Below, piece after piece: positions 1 to 9,531 of a stretch of DNA of 64,000 bases. The notes beneath the pieces were generated by a model that was not told the DNA's origin, did no database searches, and was given only the letters and a program-made list of their open reading frames with translations. The translations under genes were made by a program, and so were the position numbers. Position 1 is the stretch's first letter. Every line of letters begins with the position of its first letter. This DNA comes from Streptomyces sp. TRM68367 (GTDB lineage: Bacteria > Actinomycetota > Actinomycetes > Streptomycetales > Streptomycetaceae): contig NZ_JACTVI010000002.1 in assembly GCF_014495685.1 (NCBI RefSeq), positions 24,742 through 88,741 on the forward strand. The letters run 5' to 3'.

Positions 1-428
1 GAGCGGTAATGGCCGGTGCCGCCGATGATGGCGGTCTTGGCCGTCACGCGCTCCCCGCGCTTGTAGGCGATCATGTCGCTGAGCGTCAGCGTCCCGTTCT
101 TCAGACGCAGCACGCGCGTGCACTGCGCGGTCACCCGGTCGTCGTCGGCCCGGACCGCGCTGCAGTCCGACTGACCGTCACCGGCGTACCGCAGTCGCTT
201 CTTCTTCGTCTTCGTCTTCTGGGGGGTGTACAGCTGCACACGGGTCGTCCAGCTGTCGCCCTCGTCGATGCTCTTGGGCGAGGTGTCGAACCAGGTGATG
301 CCGGTCAGCTCCACCCGCTCGATGTCGTTGTCCTTGTCCTTCCCCTCGGCGTGTGCCAGGGAGGGAAGAAGGGCCAGCGTCGTGGTGAGGGCGGTGACGA
401 CAACACCACGGACAGCCGTTTTGATCAC
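1..428 (-). CDS. Secreted dirigent/allene-oxide-cyclase-barrel-like protein, 3' end outside the window
   Basis: Seen: an open minus-strand frame starts at a GTG (428) 6 nt after GGAGG and runs off the left edge, giving at least 142 codons. Residues 1-25 are a Sec signal peptide (IKTAVR, hydrophobic stretch, cleavage near AHA). The body shares GDSWTT, LYTP, CTRVLRL and IIGGTGHY with the next gene. Known: a GGTGxY motif in a small beta-barrel is typical of dirigent and allene-oxide-cyclase-like proteins. Inference: an exported barrel protein of unknown ligand and a tandem paralog of the downstream-numbered gene. It has a Lys-rich insertion (KTKTKKK) that the paralog lacks. Function unknown. Confidence 0.7.
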   Translation of the reverse strand, partial: MIKTAVRGVVVTALTTTLALLPSLAHAEGKDKDNDIERVELTGITWFDTSPKSIDEGDSWTTRVQLYTPQKTKTKKKRLRYAGDGQSDCSAVRADDDRVTAQCTRVLRLKNGTLTLSDMIAYKRGERVTAKTAIIGGTGHYR

Positions 429-530
429 GGAACCTCCAGGCCGAACAGGGTGCCCCAGGCCTCCCGGAGCACGGGCGGGTCTTGGTCGTGCAGCGGAACG
501 TCCGGCATGCCGTCAGGAGAGACGTACCGG

Positions 531-1004
531 TCAGTCATCGACGTAGAGGTCGAAGAGGACGCGGTCGCCCACCAGGGTGATGTAGCCCTCTCCCTCCGCG
601 TCGTTGTAGACGCCCGTGCCACCCGCGATGGAGGTCTTCGCCGTGACGGGCTTGTCGCCCTCACGGGTGATCATGTCGTGGAGGGTGATCTCCCCCTTCT
701 TCAGGCGCAGCACCCGTGTGCACAGGGCAGTCAGCCGCTTCCGGTCGGCCTCGACCGCCGTGCACCGCGAGCTGGCGTCGCCGGCGAACTTGTGCTTGGG
801 GGTGTACAGGTTCAGGTAGGTGGTCCAGCTGTCGCCCGGCGCGATGTGCCGGTCGCGGCTGTCAGCCTTGGTGACGCCGGCGAGCTTCATCCGTACGACG
901 TCCTCGTCCCCGGCATCGGCCGTGGCCTGCGGGATCAGCGAGAGGGTGACTGCGGTGGTCAGGGCGCCGACGGTCACGGCGCGGCGGAAAGTGGCAGAGG
1001 GCAT
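531..1004 (-). CDS. Secreted dirigent/AOC-barrel-like protein
   Basis: 157 aa. The ATG at 1004 follows AGGAGG at good spacing. Residues 1-30 form a signal peptide (RR-containing n-region, hydrophobic core, cleavage near TADA). The mature part has GDSWTTYLNLYTP, two cysteines (SSRCTAV, ALCTRV) that could form a disulphide, and IAGGTGVYNDAEGEG, which resembles the dirigent/AOC barrel GGTG motif. It is about half identical by eye to the gene on its 3' side, so the pair is a tandem duplication. Enzymatic activity is not demonstrated by anything seen; a small-molecule-binding barrel is equally possible. Confidence 0.75.
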   Translation of the reverse strand: MPSATFRRAVTVGALTTAVTLSLIPQATADAGDEDVVRMKLAGVTKADSRDRHIAPGDSWTTYLNLYTPKHKFAGDASSRCTAVEADRKRLTALCTRVLRLKKGEITLHDMITREGDKPVTAKTSIAGGTGVYNDAEGEGYITLVGDRVLFDLYVDD

Positions 1005-1779
1005 GCATCCTCCTGGTGTGGCTGTGGGCATTGGCCCCAGAAGCACTGGCGAGTCATTCCAGGCGCCGGATCCCTGCCGTGCAACGCGCCTTGCGCAGCG
1101 GGGCCGCAAATGCCACTCGACCAGGCGGACGGAATGCGGCCGTCCGTGGAACGCGGCCCACCCGCCACCCACCGGGAGGCCACGCCACGGGCCCGTGCGT
1201 TCACGGCAGCTTTCCAGCGGGGTGCCACACCGCGGGCTCGCGCGCTTACCGCGGCTGTCCAGCGGGAGGTGAAGCCGTCGGCCCGCGCGTCCTCCGCGGC
1301 TGTCCACCGGGACTCACCGCGGACGGAGGCCGCCCGCGCTTGTGCACGTCCCGGGCCGGCGAGGTCGAGCGTGCGGCGCGGCCCGGCCGACGGGCAGCGG
1401 GGCCACCGCCGGCCGACGCGTGGCTGCGCGCCCGCAGCGCCGCGCAGAGATCGGCCCCCGCCGAGCGGCTCCCGGACCGCTCGGACGGGCTGAAAGATGC
1501 TGACCGGCGGCGCCTTCCTCAGCCGGTCGTCCGGCTCCGGCCGCCCCTTCACCAGGCCAAGGACGACCCACGCGCGGCTTGGTCCGTGACGGGCGCGGGC
1601 CGGGAGTCGCGGGCACCTCCGGCCAGCGGGCTCGGCGGGGTGCCGCGGCCAGGCCGGGCGGGAGCCGCGGCCGGTGTGCGCCCGGTCGCGGGTTGGGCCG
1701 CGGGCCCGGCCGGCCGCGGGTCCGGTCGGGCGTCCGGCTGTTGGCCCGGCCGGGCGCTGGCCGCGGTTGCTGCCGCGGG
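1005..1779. other. 775-bp stretch without a convincing gene
   Basis: Long frames cross this stretch on both strands, but they are Arg/Pro/Ala-rich shadows without domains. The only structure I see is the 45-bp tandem repeat at 1176-1310. The promoter and leader of the secreted-protein gene must lie near 1005-1060, but I cannot place boxes. Confidence 0.5.
1176..1310. repeat. 45-bp tandem repeat, three degenerate copies
   Basis: Units are 1176-1220, 1221-1265 and 1266-1310. Each ends in a version of GCGGCTGTCCAGCGG (unit 1 GCAGCTTTCCAGCGG, unit 3 GCGGCTGTCCACCGG). The period is a multiple of three, so a shadow frame shows a 15-residue repeat, but no gene signals surround it. Confidence 0.7.
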
Positions 1780-4050
1780 TCAGCTGCGGTTGAGCTCGAA
1801 CCAGACGACCTTGCCCGTGCTCAGTCGCGTCGCGCCCCAGCGCCGGGCCAGCCTGTTGACCAGGTACAGCCCGCGTCCGCCCTCGTCCGTGGCGCGTGCC
1901 TGCCGCAGGCGCGGCAGCTGCGGCACATCGTCGCCGACCTCGCAGCGCAGCACGTCGGTGCGCAGCAGGCGCAGCGTGACCGGACGGGAGGCGTACCGCA
2001 CGGCGTTGGTCACGACCTCGCTGACCAGCAGCTCGACCGAGTCGCTGAGCTCCTCCAGGCCCCAGCGGGACAGCGCCCGGCGGGCCAGGCGGCGGGCCCG
2101 GCCGGGGGCAGCGTCCTCCGGCTCCAGGAACCAGTACGCCACGTCGCTCGGCGCGATCCCGTCGAAGCGGGCGGCGAGCAGCGCGATGTCGTCGTCCCGG
2201 TCGCCCGGGCCGAGCATGTCGAGCACCTCGTCGCACAGGGCTTCCAGCGGCGGCGGATGATCGGCTCCGGTCAGCTGCGCGGTCGCGACGAGCTTCTCGC
2301 GCAGCTGCTCTATGCCGGTCCACACGTCCCTCAGGCGGGACTCGACCAGACCGTCGGTGTACAGCAGCAGAGTGCCGCCGGCGGGCGCGTCCAGCTCCAC
2401 GGCCTCGAAGTCCACACCGCCGACACCGATCGGGGCGCCCGCCGGCACGCGCAGCACCTCGGCCCGGCCGCCCAGGTGCAGCAGGATGGGCGGCGGGTGG
2501 CCGGCGTTGGCGATGGTGATGCGGTGCGAGACCGGGTCGTACACGGCGTACAGGCAGGTCGCCATGCGGTCCACGCCGAGCCGCTGGGCCTGCTCGTCGA
2601 GGTGGTGCAGCACCTCCTGCGGCGGCAGGTCGAGCCCGGCGAGGGTCTGCGCGGTGGTACGCAGCTGGCCCATGATCGCGGCGGAGGTCATGGAGTGGCC
2701 CATGACGTCCCCGACGACGAGGGCGACCCGGCTGCCCGGCAGCGGGATGGCGTCGTACCAGTCGCCGCCGACCCGCGCGGTCTCGGCGGCCGGCAGGTAG
2801 CGCGACGCCAGCCGCACGCCGGTCGGGCGGGGCAGGGTCTCGGGCAGCATGGTGCGCTGCAACTCGTCGGCGATGTACGCCTCGCGGCCGTACAGCACGG
2901 CCTTGTCGATGCCCAGGGCGCTGTGCGTGGCCAGCTGGGCGGCGACCAGCAGGTCGTCGGCCTCGAAGGGGATGCGCTCCGGGCGGCGCAGGAACAACGC
3001 CGCGCCGATCACCCGGCGCCGGCCGCGCAGCGGAGCGAGGATCGCGCGCTGGCCGTTCGGCACGGCGAACTCGCTGTCTTCGCCGAGGAGTTCGGGCAGC
3101 GCGGCGCGGGCGGCAGGGGCGTCGGTGAAGACCGGGCGCACCCCGCGCAGCACCTCGGCCAGCGCGCTGCCCGGCCGCACCTCGCACAGCTCGGTGCCGA
3201 CCGAGCCCAGGTCGGACAGGTCCGGCTGGACGGCAGGCATGAACCCGCCCTCGGTGTCGCGCTCCGCCGGGATCCGGTCGGTACGGCGCAGCCGCAGCAC
3301 CAGCGGACCGGTGGGCCGCTCGTCGCCCACCGGCAGCGGCTCGCGCAGATAGACCAGGATCGCGTCCGAGAAGGTGGGCACGGTCGCCCGGCACAGCCCC
3401 ATCACGATCTCGTCCAGGTCCATGCCGCGGGCGATCCGCCGGGTCGCCGCGCCGACGAACCGCAGCCGGTCGCCGTCCCGCCGCATCGGCGTGGGACGGC
3501 CGGGCGGCAGCGCCTGCCCGGACCGGCGCTCCGGACCGTCGTGGCCGTCCGGGGCTTCGGGCTCCGCGGCCGGCTGCTCCGCGCCGGAGCCGACCGGCTG
3601 GGCCGGGATGACCTCGGGGGCGGGCCGCGGCCGGTGCGTGTCGGGCGGCACGGCCTGCTCGGCGCCGGGCTGGGCGTGCTCGGGTCCGACCATTCCGTGC
3701 TCCGGATCGAAAGTGCTGTGTTCGGGGGCGACGGTGCCGTGTTCGGGCCCGACCGTGCCGTGTTCCGGACCGACCGCGCCGTGCTCGGCGCCGACGGTGT
3801 CCGCCGGATCCTGGCCGGGGCAGCAGACCGGGGCCGCACCCGGCGTACCCGGCGTATCGGGCATGGCGGCCGTGGGGGGCGTCTCTCCCGAGCGCCCCTG
3901 TGCCGGTAAGGCAGGGGCCCCCGTCGGCGCGCCCGGCGTACGCGGGGGCGTCGTCGAGGAACGCAGGAGCGCCCCGCGAGGGTCCGCGGGGTCGGCGCCC
4001 TGGGGGCGCTCGAAGGAGGTCGGCTGCTCCGTCACGCGTGTCGAATCCAT
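1780..4050 (-). CDS. GAF/PP2C (SpoIIE-type) serine phosphatase with C-terminal HATPase domain
   Basis: 756 aa from the ATG at 4050 (GGGGGA upstream); an in-frame GTG at 4068 is the alternative. Order: disordered Pro/Glu/His-rich N-terminus (about 1-195, holding the 21-bp repeat), a GAF-like sensor (about 200-390), the SpoIIE PP2C domain with GGDWYDA, GDVMGHS, LLYTDGLVE and DDIALLAAR metal-binding motifs, then an RsbW-like ATPase (VSEVVTNAVRYAS, DEGGRGLYLVNRLA). Known: such proteins dephosphorylate anti-sigma-factor antagonists, and the HATPase half can act as the anti-sigma kinase, so one polypeptide may hold both opposing activities. No partner STAS gene is adjacent. Cytosolic. Confidence 0.9.
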   Translation of the reverse strand: MDSTRVTEQPTSFERPQGADPADPRGALLRSSTTPPRTPGAPTGAPALPAQGRSGETPPTAAMPDTPGTPGAAPVCCPGQDPADTVGAEHGAVGPEHGTVGPEHGTVAPEHSTFDPEHGMVGPEHAQPGAEQAVPPDTHRPRPAPEVIPAQPVGSGAEQPAAEPEAPDGHDGPERRSGQALPPGRPTPMRRDGDRLRFVGAATRRIARGMDLDEIVMGLCRATVPTFSDAILVYLREPLPVGDERPTGPLVLRLRRTDRIPAERDTEGGFMPAVQPDLSDLGSVGTELCEVRPGSALAEVLRGVRPVFTDAPAARAALPELLGEDSEFAVPNGQRAILAPLRGRRRVIGAALFLRRPERIPFEADDLLVAAQLATHSALGIDKAVLYGREAYIADELQRTMLPETLPRPTGVRLASRYLPAAETARVGGDWYDAIPLPGSRVALVVGDVMGHSMTSAAIMGQLRTTAQTLAGLDLPPQEVLHHLDEQAQRLGVDRMATCLYAVYDPVSHRITIANAGHPPPILLHLGGRAEVLRVPAGAPIGVGGVDFEAVELDAPAGGTLLLYTDGLVESRLRDVWTGIEQLREKLVATAQLTGADHPPPLEALCDEVLDMLGPGDRDDDIALLAARFDGIAPSDVAYWFLEPEDAAPGRARRLARRALSRWGLEELSDSVELLVSEVVTNAVRYASRPVTLRLLRTDVLRCEVGDDVPQLPRLRQARATDEGGRGLYLVNRLARRWGATRLSTGKVVWFELNRS
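3676..3801. repeat. 21-bp minisatellite, six units, inside the phosphatase gene
   Basis: Six exact-period units (3676, 3697, 3718, 3739, 3760, 3781) encode a heptad of the form GPEHGTV in the disordered N-terminus. Middle units differ mostly at single bases, which suggests recent slippage. Confidence 0.85.
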
Positions 4051-4330
4051 CCGTCCGGGGTCCCCCACCGCGTGTGCAGTTCGTCCCGCTCAGAGGCCCA
4101 TACCCGCAATACGTGCCCCAGGAACGGAATTCCCGCGTGGTCAGGGGATGTTCCTGTGCCACGAGCGGACCGTCTGGGGTCCGTACCCGTGGTGTCCTCT
4201 TGCCCCTCGCTCACGTCGTGTCGCCCCTCGGTGACGATCGGTCAAGCTCAGCGCGTGCTCCGTCAGTTGCCGCCGCGCACCCTTGCGGAGGACGATCCTA
4301 CGTTTCTTGCCCGGGGGCGCATCAAGGGTC

Positions 4331-5023
4331 TCATGAGGACAGATGCGCGGGCGTACGGTCCCAGTCCTCCGGCAACGACGGTACCGCCCAGGACGGATCC
4401 GGGCGCCAGTCCTGCCAGCCGTCCGAGAACGGGGGCCCCCAGGCGCGGATCACCTCCACCGCGGCCAGCCCGGCCTCCCGCACCCGTCCGGCCAGCTCCG
4501 CGTCCACCAGTCCGTCCCGCTGGGCCTGCGCGAACTCGTCCTCGTCCCGCCAGCGCCAAGTCCGGTCCGGATGGACGGAAATATCCAGGAAGTGGTCTTC
4601 CGAGTCGACTCCGCCGTCCCAACGGACCAGCGGATCCTCAAGGTTCACGTACCAGTTCTTGAACTGCCAGCCCGGCTCCCAGAACAGCCACACCGACCAC
4701 GGCTCGCCCGGCCGGGCCAGCTTCAGCACGCCGGTGCCGAACCAGCGGTCCCGCTGTACGGTGCGCGGCTTGGTGTAACGCGACGTCAGCGGCTCCAGGT
4801 GCACGGGCGTCCCGTCGGCCAGCACCGGCTTCACGCACTCGGTGCCGGGCGCCATCCACACGGCGAGCAGCTCCGCGTCGTCGCGTACGACGGTGACGGG
4901 GCGCGCGATGTGCACGCGCGCGCCGCTGTTCTCCCGGTACCGCCACAGGATCTGACTCCCGGGCGCCCAGGAGCCCGTCGCACCGCCCGCCGTCACGCGT
5001 CTCACCGCTTCACCGTCTGCCAT
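4331..5023 (-). CDS. DUF402 (FomD-like) phosphatase-family protein
   Basis: 230 aa. The DUF402 core is recognisable by WYVNLEDPLVRW, the acidic metal-binding run DSEDHFLDI and the ...DEDEFAQAQ helix. Known: family members are small beta-barrel phosphatases or nucleotide hydrolases that use a carboxylate-rich site, such as FomD acting on a CMP-linked phosphonate, or the Ntdp nucleoside diphosphatases. The substrate here is not deducible. Translation looks leaderless: TAATAT (5030-5035) ends only 6 nt before the ATG. Confidence 0.8.
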   Translation of the reverse strand: MADGEAVRRVTAGGATGSWAPGSQILWRYRENSGARVHIARPVTVVRDDAELLAVWMAPGTECVKPVLADGTPVHLEPLTSRYTKPRTVQRDRWFGTGVLKLARPGEPWSVWLFWEPGWQFKNWYVNLEDPLVRWDGGVDSEDHFLDISVHPDRTWRWRDEDEFAQAQRDGLVDAELAGRVREAGLAAVEVIRAWGPPFSDGWQDWRPDPSWAVPSLPEDWDRTPAHLSS

Positions 5024-5029
5024 GCACAG

Positions 5030-5035
5030 ATATTA
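5030..5035 (-). promoter_or_regulatory. -10 box TAATAT of a leaderless transcript
   Basis: Read on the minus strand, TAATAT lies 6 nt upstream of the DUF402 ATG, the arrangement usual for leaderless actinomycete genes. No good -35 box is visible. Confidence 0.5.
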
Positions 5036-5096
5036 GGTGTCACCGGCATACGACGCTGCGGTGCGTGTCACGGTTCTGCCCGCGGGGCGCGAGCCG

Positions 5097-6482
5097 TTAC
5101 GGGTGCGTCATCCGCAGGACATCCAGCGCCTCGTCGAGCTGCTGGAGGGTCAGGTCGCCGCGCTCGACGTACCCGCTCTCGACGACCACCTGACGGATCG
5201 TCTTGCGCTCCGCGAGCGCCTTCTTGGCGACCTTCGCGGCCTCCTCGTACCCGATGTACTTGTTGAGCGGGGTGACGACAGACGGCGAGGACTCGGCGTA
5301 CTCGCGCGCGCGGTCCCGGTGCGCCACGATCCCGTCCACGGTCCGGTCGGCCAGCAGCCGCGAGACGTTGCCGAGCAGCCGAATGGACTCCAGCACGTTC
5401 TTCGCGATGACCGGAAGCATCACATTCAGCTCGAAGTTGCCGGCCGCCCCGGCGGTGGTCACGGTCGCGTCGTTGCCGACGACCTGCGCGGCGACCATGA
5501 GCACGGCCTCCGGGATCACCGGGTTGACCTTGCCCGGCATGATCGACGACCCGGGCTGGAGGTCGGGCAGGCTGATCTCGGCGAGCCCGGTGCGCGGCCC
5601 GGACGCCATCCAGCGCAGATCGTTGGCGATCTTCGTCAGCCCCACGGCGATGGTCCGCAGCTGCCCGCTGGTCTCCACGATCCCGTCCCGGGCGCCCTGC
5701 GCCTCGAAGTGGTCGCGCGCCTCGGTCAGCGGCAGCCCGGTGACCCGGGCGACCTCCTCGATGACGGCGGCGGAGAACCCGGGGGGCGTGTTGATGCCGG
5801 TGCCGACGGCCGTGCCCCCGAGGGGCAGTTCGGCGAGCCGGGGGAGGGAGGCCCGCAGCCGCTCGATGCCGTAGCGGACCTGGGCCGCGTACCCGCCGAA
5901 CTCCTGCCCCAGGGTCACCGGGGTGGCGTCCATGAGATGAGTCCGCCCCGACTTCACGACGTCCGCGAACTCCTCGGCCTTCCGCTCCAGCGAGCCGGCG
6001 AGGTGGTCGAGGGCCGGCACGAGGTCACGGGTGACGGCGGCGGTGGCCGCGATGTGGATGGAGGAGGGGAAGACGTCGTTCGACGACTGGGAGGCGTTGA
6101 CGTGGTCGTTGGGGTGCACGGCCCGGCCCAGCCGCTCGGTGGCAAGGGTGGCGATGACCTCGTTGGTGTTCATGTTGGACGAGGTCCCGGAGCCGGTCTG
6201 GAACACGTCGACCGGGAAGTGCTCGTCCCACCGGCCCTCGGCGACCTCACCGGCCGCCTCCTGGATCGCCTCGGCGACGTCCTTGTCGAGCACACCGAGG
6301 CTCGCGTTCACCTTCGCCGCGGCGCCCTTGACGCGCGCCAGCGCCTCGATGTGGGCGCGTTCGATGCGCTGCCCGGAGACCGGGAAGTTCTCCACGGCCC
6401 GCTGCGTCTGGGCCCGCCACTTCGCGTCCGCCGGGACGCGTACCTCGCCCATGGAGTCGTGCTCGATGCGGTATTCGCTCAT
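5097..6482 (-). CDS. fumC: Class II fumarate hydratase
   Basis: 461 aa, the normal length. It carries the family signature [11 protein letters not shown] (catalytic flexible loop), [12 protein letters not shown] and [10 protein letters not shown]. It converts fumarate to L-malate in the TCA cycle as a cytosolic, oxygen-stable homotetramer. The ATG at 6482 ([14 protein letters not shown]) matches the usual N-terminus; a longer in-frame extension to 6623 has no domain content. A class I fumarase follows upstream in the same orientation, separated by about 300 bp with a terminator, so the two are probably separate transcripts. Confidence 0.95.
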   Translation of the reverse strand: MSEYRIEHDSMGEVRVPADAKWRAQTQRAVENFPVSGQRIERAHIEALARVKGAAAKVNASLGVLDKDVAEAIQEAAGEVAEGRWDEHFPVDVFQTGSGTSSNMNTNEVIATLATERLGRAVHPNDHVNASQSSNDVFPSSIHIAATAAVTRDLVPALDHLAGSLERKAEEFADVVKSGRTHLMDATPVTLGQEFGGYAAQVRYGIERLRASLPRLAELPLGGTAVGTGINTPPGFSAAVIEEVARVTGLPLTEARDHFEAQGARDGIVETSGQLRTIAVGLTKIANDLRWMASGPRTGLAEISLPDLQPGSSIMPGKVNPVIPEAVLMVAAQVVGNDATVTTAGAAGNFELNVMLPVIAKNVLESIRLLGNVSRLLADRTVDGIVAHRDRAREYAESSPSVVTPLNKYIGYEEAAKVAKKALAERKTIRQVVVESGYVERGDLTLQQLDEALDVLRMTHP

Positions 6483-6745
6483 GCCCTGTACAGCGAACGG
6501 GACGCCGGGGATGTTCCGGCCGCTCGGCCGCCCGGGTGCCGCACTGAAGTGGCCGCTGCCGTCGCATATTGCGAGCACGCATTGCCGTTTTCCCTTGAGG
6601 GGCAGCAAGCCGATGCCGGTCAAGAGCGACTGTTCGGGCCTGTGTGCGGGTAAGGACCGCCCCAGCTCCGAAACCGCTTCTCAGCCGCGGCATGGGAGCC
6701 TTCCTCGCGATGCCGCTGCTCCTGGCCCGCCGAGGAGAACGACGA

Positions 6746-6770
6746 AGCCCCCGGCAACTCGCCAGGGGCT
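6746..6770 (-). terminator. Hairpin after the class I fumarase gene
   Basis: On the minus strand AGCCCCTGGC-gagtt-GCCGGGGGCT can pair with one mismatch and is followed by TTCGTCGTT. It lies 22 bp past the fumarase stop. Confidence 0.7.
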
Positions 6771-6791
6771 CACTACGAGTGTCGCTGCCGG

Positions 6792-8486
6792 TCAGTCCAG
6801 GCCAGGACCCCGCACGGGGATGCTGGTGAATGTCGGCTGAGAGTGTTCCTGCGGGCTGAAGAAGTCGTTGCCCTTGTCGTCGACCACGATGAACGCCGGG
6901 AAGTCCTCGACCTCGATCTTCCAGACGGCCTCCATGCCGAGCTCCTCGTACTCGACGACCTCGACCTTCTTGATGCAGTCCTGGGCGAGGCGGGCCGCCG
7001 GACCGCCGATCGAGCCCAGGTAGAAGCCGCCGTGCGTGTGGCACGCGTCGGTGACCTGCTTGCTGCGGTTGCCCTTGGCCAGCATCACCCTGGAGCCGCC
7101 CGCCGCCTGGAACTGCTCGACGTAGGAGTCCATGCGGCCGGCCGTCGTCGGGCCGAAGGAACCCGACGCATAGCCCTCGGGCGTCTTCGCCGGGCCCGCG
7201 TAGTACACCGGGTGATCCTTCAGGTACTGCGGCATCTCCTCACCCGCGTCCAGCCGCTCCTTGATCTTGGCGTGCGCGATGTCCCGCGCCACGACCAGCG
7301 GACCGGTCAGCGACAGCCGCGTCTTCACCGGGTACTTGGTCAGCTCTGCGAGGACGGACTCCATCGGCTGGTTCAGGTCGATCTTTACGACGTCCCCGTC
7401 CTGCTCCAGATGCTCGTCCGTCGTCTCCGGCAGGAACCGCGCAGGGTCCGTCTCCAGCTGCTCCAGGAAGACACCCTCCGCCGTGATCTTCGCAACGGCC
7501 TGCCGGTCGGCGGAGCAGGAGACGGCGATGGCGACCGGGCAGGAAGCACCGTGCCGCGGCAGCCGCACCACCCGCACGTCGTGGCAGAAGTACTTACCGC
7601 CGAACTGCGCCCCGATCCCGATCTTCTGCGTCAGCTCGAAGACGTTCTCCTCCAGCTCCTTGTCCCGGAACCCGTGGCCGAGCGGCGACCCCTCGGCCGG
7701 AATCTCGTCCAGGTAGTGCGCGGAGGCGTACTTCGCCGTCTTCAGCGCGTACTCGGCGCTCGTACCGCCGACCACGATCGCCAGGTGGTACGGCGGGCAG
7801 GCGGCCGTACCCAGCGAACGGATCTTCTCCTCCAGGAACTTCATCATGGAGGCCTCGTTCAGAACGGCCTTGGTCTCCTGGTACAGGAACGACTTGTTGG
7901 CCGAGCCGCCGCCCTTCGCCATGAACAGGAACTTGTAGGCGCCGCCGTCGGCCGCGTACAGCTCGATCTGCGCCGGCAGGTTGGAGCCGGTGTTCTTCTC
8001 CTCCCACATGGTGAGCGGAGCCATCTGCGAGTAGCGCAGGTTGAGGTTCAGGTACGCGTCGTAGATGCCCCGGGACAGGGCCTCCTCGTCGTCGCCCGCC
8101 GTCAGCACGTTCTGCCCGCGCTTGCCCATGACGATCGCGGTACCCGTGTCCTGGCACATCGGCAGGACGCCCGCCGCCGCGATGTTCGCGTTCTTCAGCA
8201 GGTCCAGCGCCACGAACTTGTCGTTGCCCGACGCCTCGGGGTCGTCGATGATGCGCCGCAGCTGCGCCAGGTGGGCCGGGCGCAAGTAGTGCTGGATGTC
8301 GTGGATGGCCTCCTCGGCCAGCTTGCGCAGCGCCTCCGGCTCCACCTTGAGGAACGTCCGCCCGTCGGCCTCGAAGGTGGAGACACCCTCGGAGGTCACC
8401 AGCCGGTACGGGGTGGTGTCCTCTCCCATGGGGAGCAGATCGGTGTACGCGAACGCAGGGTTGGGTGGGGGGGAACTATGCGGCAT
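6792..8486 (-). CDS. Class I (iron-sulfur) fumarate hydratase
   Basis: 564 aa single-chain fumarase of the FumA/FumB type. [10 protein letters not shown] holds one cluster cysteine; [10 protein letters not shown] and the C-terminal swivel domain ([19 protein letters not shown]) are typical. Known: the 4Fe-4S cluster binds substrate and is oxygen-labile, so this enzyme and the oxygen-stable FumC next to it may serve different redox states. The start at 8486 gives [19 protein letters not shown]; an in-frame ATG at 8528 is possible but adds sequence without family similarity. Confidence 0.93.
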   Translation of the reverse strand: MPHSSPPPNPAFAYTDLLPMGEDTTPYRLVTSEGVSTFEADGRTFLKVEPEALRKLAEEAIHDIQHYLRPAHLAQLRRIIDDPEASGNDKFVALDLLKNANIAAAGVLPMCQDTGTAIVMGKRGQNVLTAGDDEEALSRGIYDAYLNLNLRYSQMAPLTMWEEKNTGSNLPAQIELYAADGGAYKFLFMAKGGGSANKSFLYQETKAVLNEASMMKFLEEKIRSLGTAACPPYHLAIVVGGTSAEYALKTAKYASAHYLDEIPAEGSPLGHGFRDKELEENVFELTQKIGIGAQFGGKYFCHDVRVVRLPRHGASCPVAIAVSCSADRQAVAKITAEGVFLEQLETDPARFLPETTDEHLEQDGDVVKIDLNQPMESVLAELTKYPVKTRLSLTGPLVVARDIAHAKIKERLDAGEEMPQYLKDHPVYYAGPAKTPEGYASGSFGPTTAGRMDSYVEQFQAAGGSRVMLAKGNRSKQVTDACHTHGGFYLGSIGGPAARLAQDCIKKVEVVEYEELGMEAVWKIEVEDFPAFIVVDDKGNDFFSPQEHSQPTFTSIPVRGPGLD

Positions 8487-8645
8487 CTCAGCCCATTCCT
8501 CACTCGGCAGACGGCGGCCCGCCTCCATCGGCGAGCGTCCACCAGCGTAGAACCTGCCTCCGGCAGCGAGCTTGTGAGGTAAGGCTCAGTTCGTCCCGGC
8601 CGGGCTTCGTCGTCCACAGGGGTGTCGCGATCTATCGTGTTTCGC

Positions 8646-8651
8646 TACGCT
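8646..8651 (+). promoter_or_regulatory. -10 box TACGCT, leaderless DUF1707 gene
   Basis: TACGCT ends 6 nt before the GTG at 8658, so transcription should begin at or next to the start codon. This is the reason for preferring 8658 over the GTG at 8622. Confidence 0.5.
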
Positions 8652-8657
8652 GCTGCC

Positions 8658-9356
8658 GTGGACCTTCAGAAGCAGGTGGACCTCCAGAAGCGCACCGAGC
8701 CGCACCCCGCCGAGCTACGCGCCTCGGACGCCGACCGCGACCGCATTGCCGACATCCTGCGCGAGGCCCTTGCCGCGGGCCGCCTCAGCGCCGACGAGCA
8801 CGCCGAGCGCGTCGAGGGTGTGCTGGCCGCCAAGACGGTCGGCGAGCTGGAGGTCTTCATACGGGACCTGCCCGCGGCGCACGGCCGGACCCCACCGCAC
8901 GCCGCCGCACCCAGCCGCCCCACGGCCGGCGCCATCCCGATGGACCCCGACGAGAACGTGGTGGCGGTGTTCAGCAGTGCCGTTCGCAAGGGCCGCTGGC
9001 GCGCGGGCCGCCGTATCCACGCGTACGCCATATTCGGCAGCGTGGAGATCGACCTCAGCGAGGCGCTCTTCGAGTACCAGCAGGTCGTGATCAAGGCGAT
9101 ATCGGTGTTCGGCAACGTCGAGGTCCGCGTCCCGGAGAACGTGTCGTTGCGCGGCATGGGCGGCGGAGTGCTCGGCAACTTCGAGGTGGACACGCTCGAC
9201 TCGGGCGAGCCCGAGGCGCCGGTCGTCTATGTGGACGGCTGGGCCGTGCTGGGCAACATCGAGGCGCGGCCCAAGCGGGGCAAGATCGTCTCGGACATCC
9301 TCGATCGCGTGCACGCCAAGCTCGACAGGAGTTTGCGCAAGCATCTCGACCGTTGA
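8658..9356 (+). CDS. DUF1707 protein with C-terminal cell-wall-active-antibiotic-response-like barrel
   Basis: 232 aa from the GTG at 8658. Residues about 18-68 are a DUF1707 domain (ELRASDADRDRIADILREA ... GRLSADEHAERV), a short helical domain common in actinobacteria. The C-terminal half has the repeated beta pattern IFGSVEID, VFGNVEVRVP, VLGNIEARP of the LiaF/DUF2154-like fold. No membrane segment is seen, so it is probably cytosolic or peripheral. The first 36 bases are an 18-bp tandem duplication encoding VDLQKQ/VDLQKR. It lies just upstream of a whiB-like gene on the same strand. Confidence 0.85.
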   Translation: MDLQKQVDLQKRTEPHPAELRASDADRDRIADILREALAAGRLSADEHAERVEGVLAAKTVGELEVFIRDLPAAHGRTPPHAAAPSRPTAGAIPMDPDENVVAVFSSAVRKGRWRAGRRIHAYAIFGSVEIDLSEALFEYQQVVIKAISVFGNVEVRVPENVSLRGMGGGVLGNFEVDTLDSGEPEAPVVYVDGWAVLGNIEARPKRGKIVSDILDRVHAKLDRSLRKHLDR

Positions 9357-9531
9357 CAGATGTGAATTCGGGCGCGTCGACTCGCCCGCCTCAGCGGCCT
9401 GTTCCCTGCCCTTCGGGGCCCAACGACCCCTGCAGTTCCAGCCGTTCGGGACTCACTGCATAGGCGCGCGCACAGCGGGTAGACCTTGCTGCATCGTCTC
9501 TCGCTCGCGAAGCCGTCGTCAGGAGTAGACC

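Noticed and set aside
9..3909. Long plus-strand frames over the first 4 kb
   Set aside because: Antisense shadows of GC-rich genes; low-complexity translation and no SD or motif.
974..4162. A 1062-codon open frame on the minus strand
   Set aside because: It is a shadow of the phosphatase gene: Arg/Ala/Gly-rich, no domain, and the true frame carries all PP2C and HATPase motifs.
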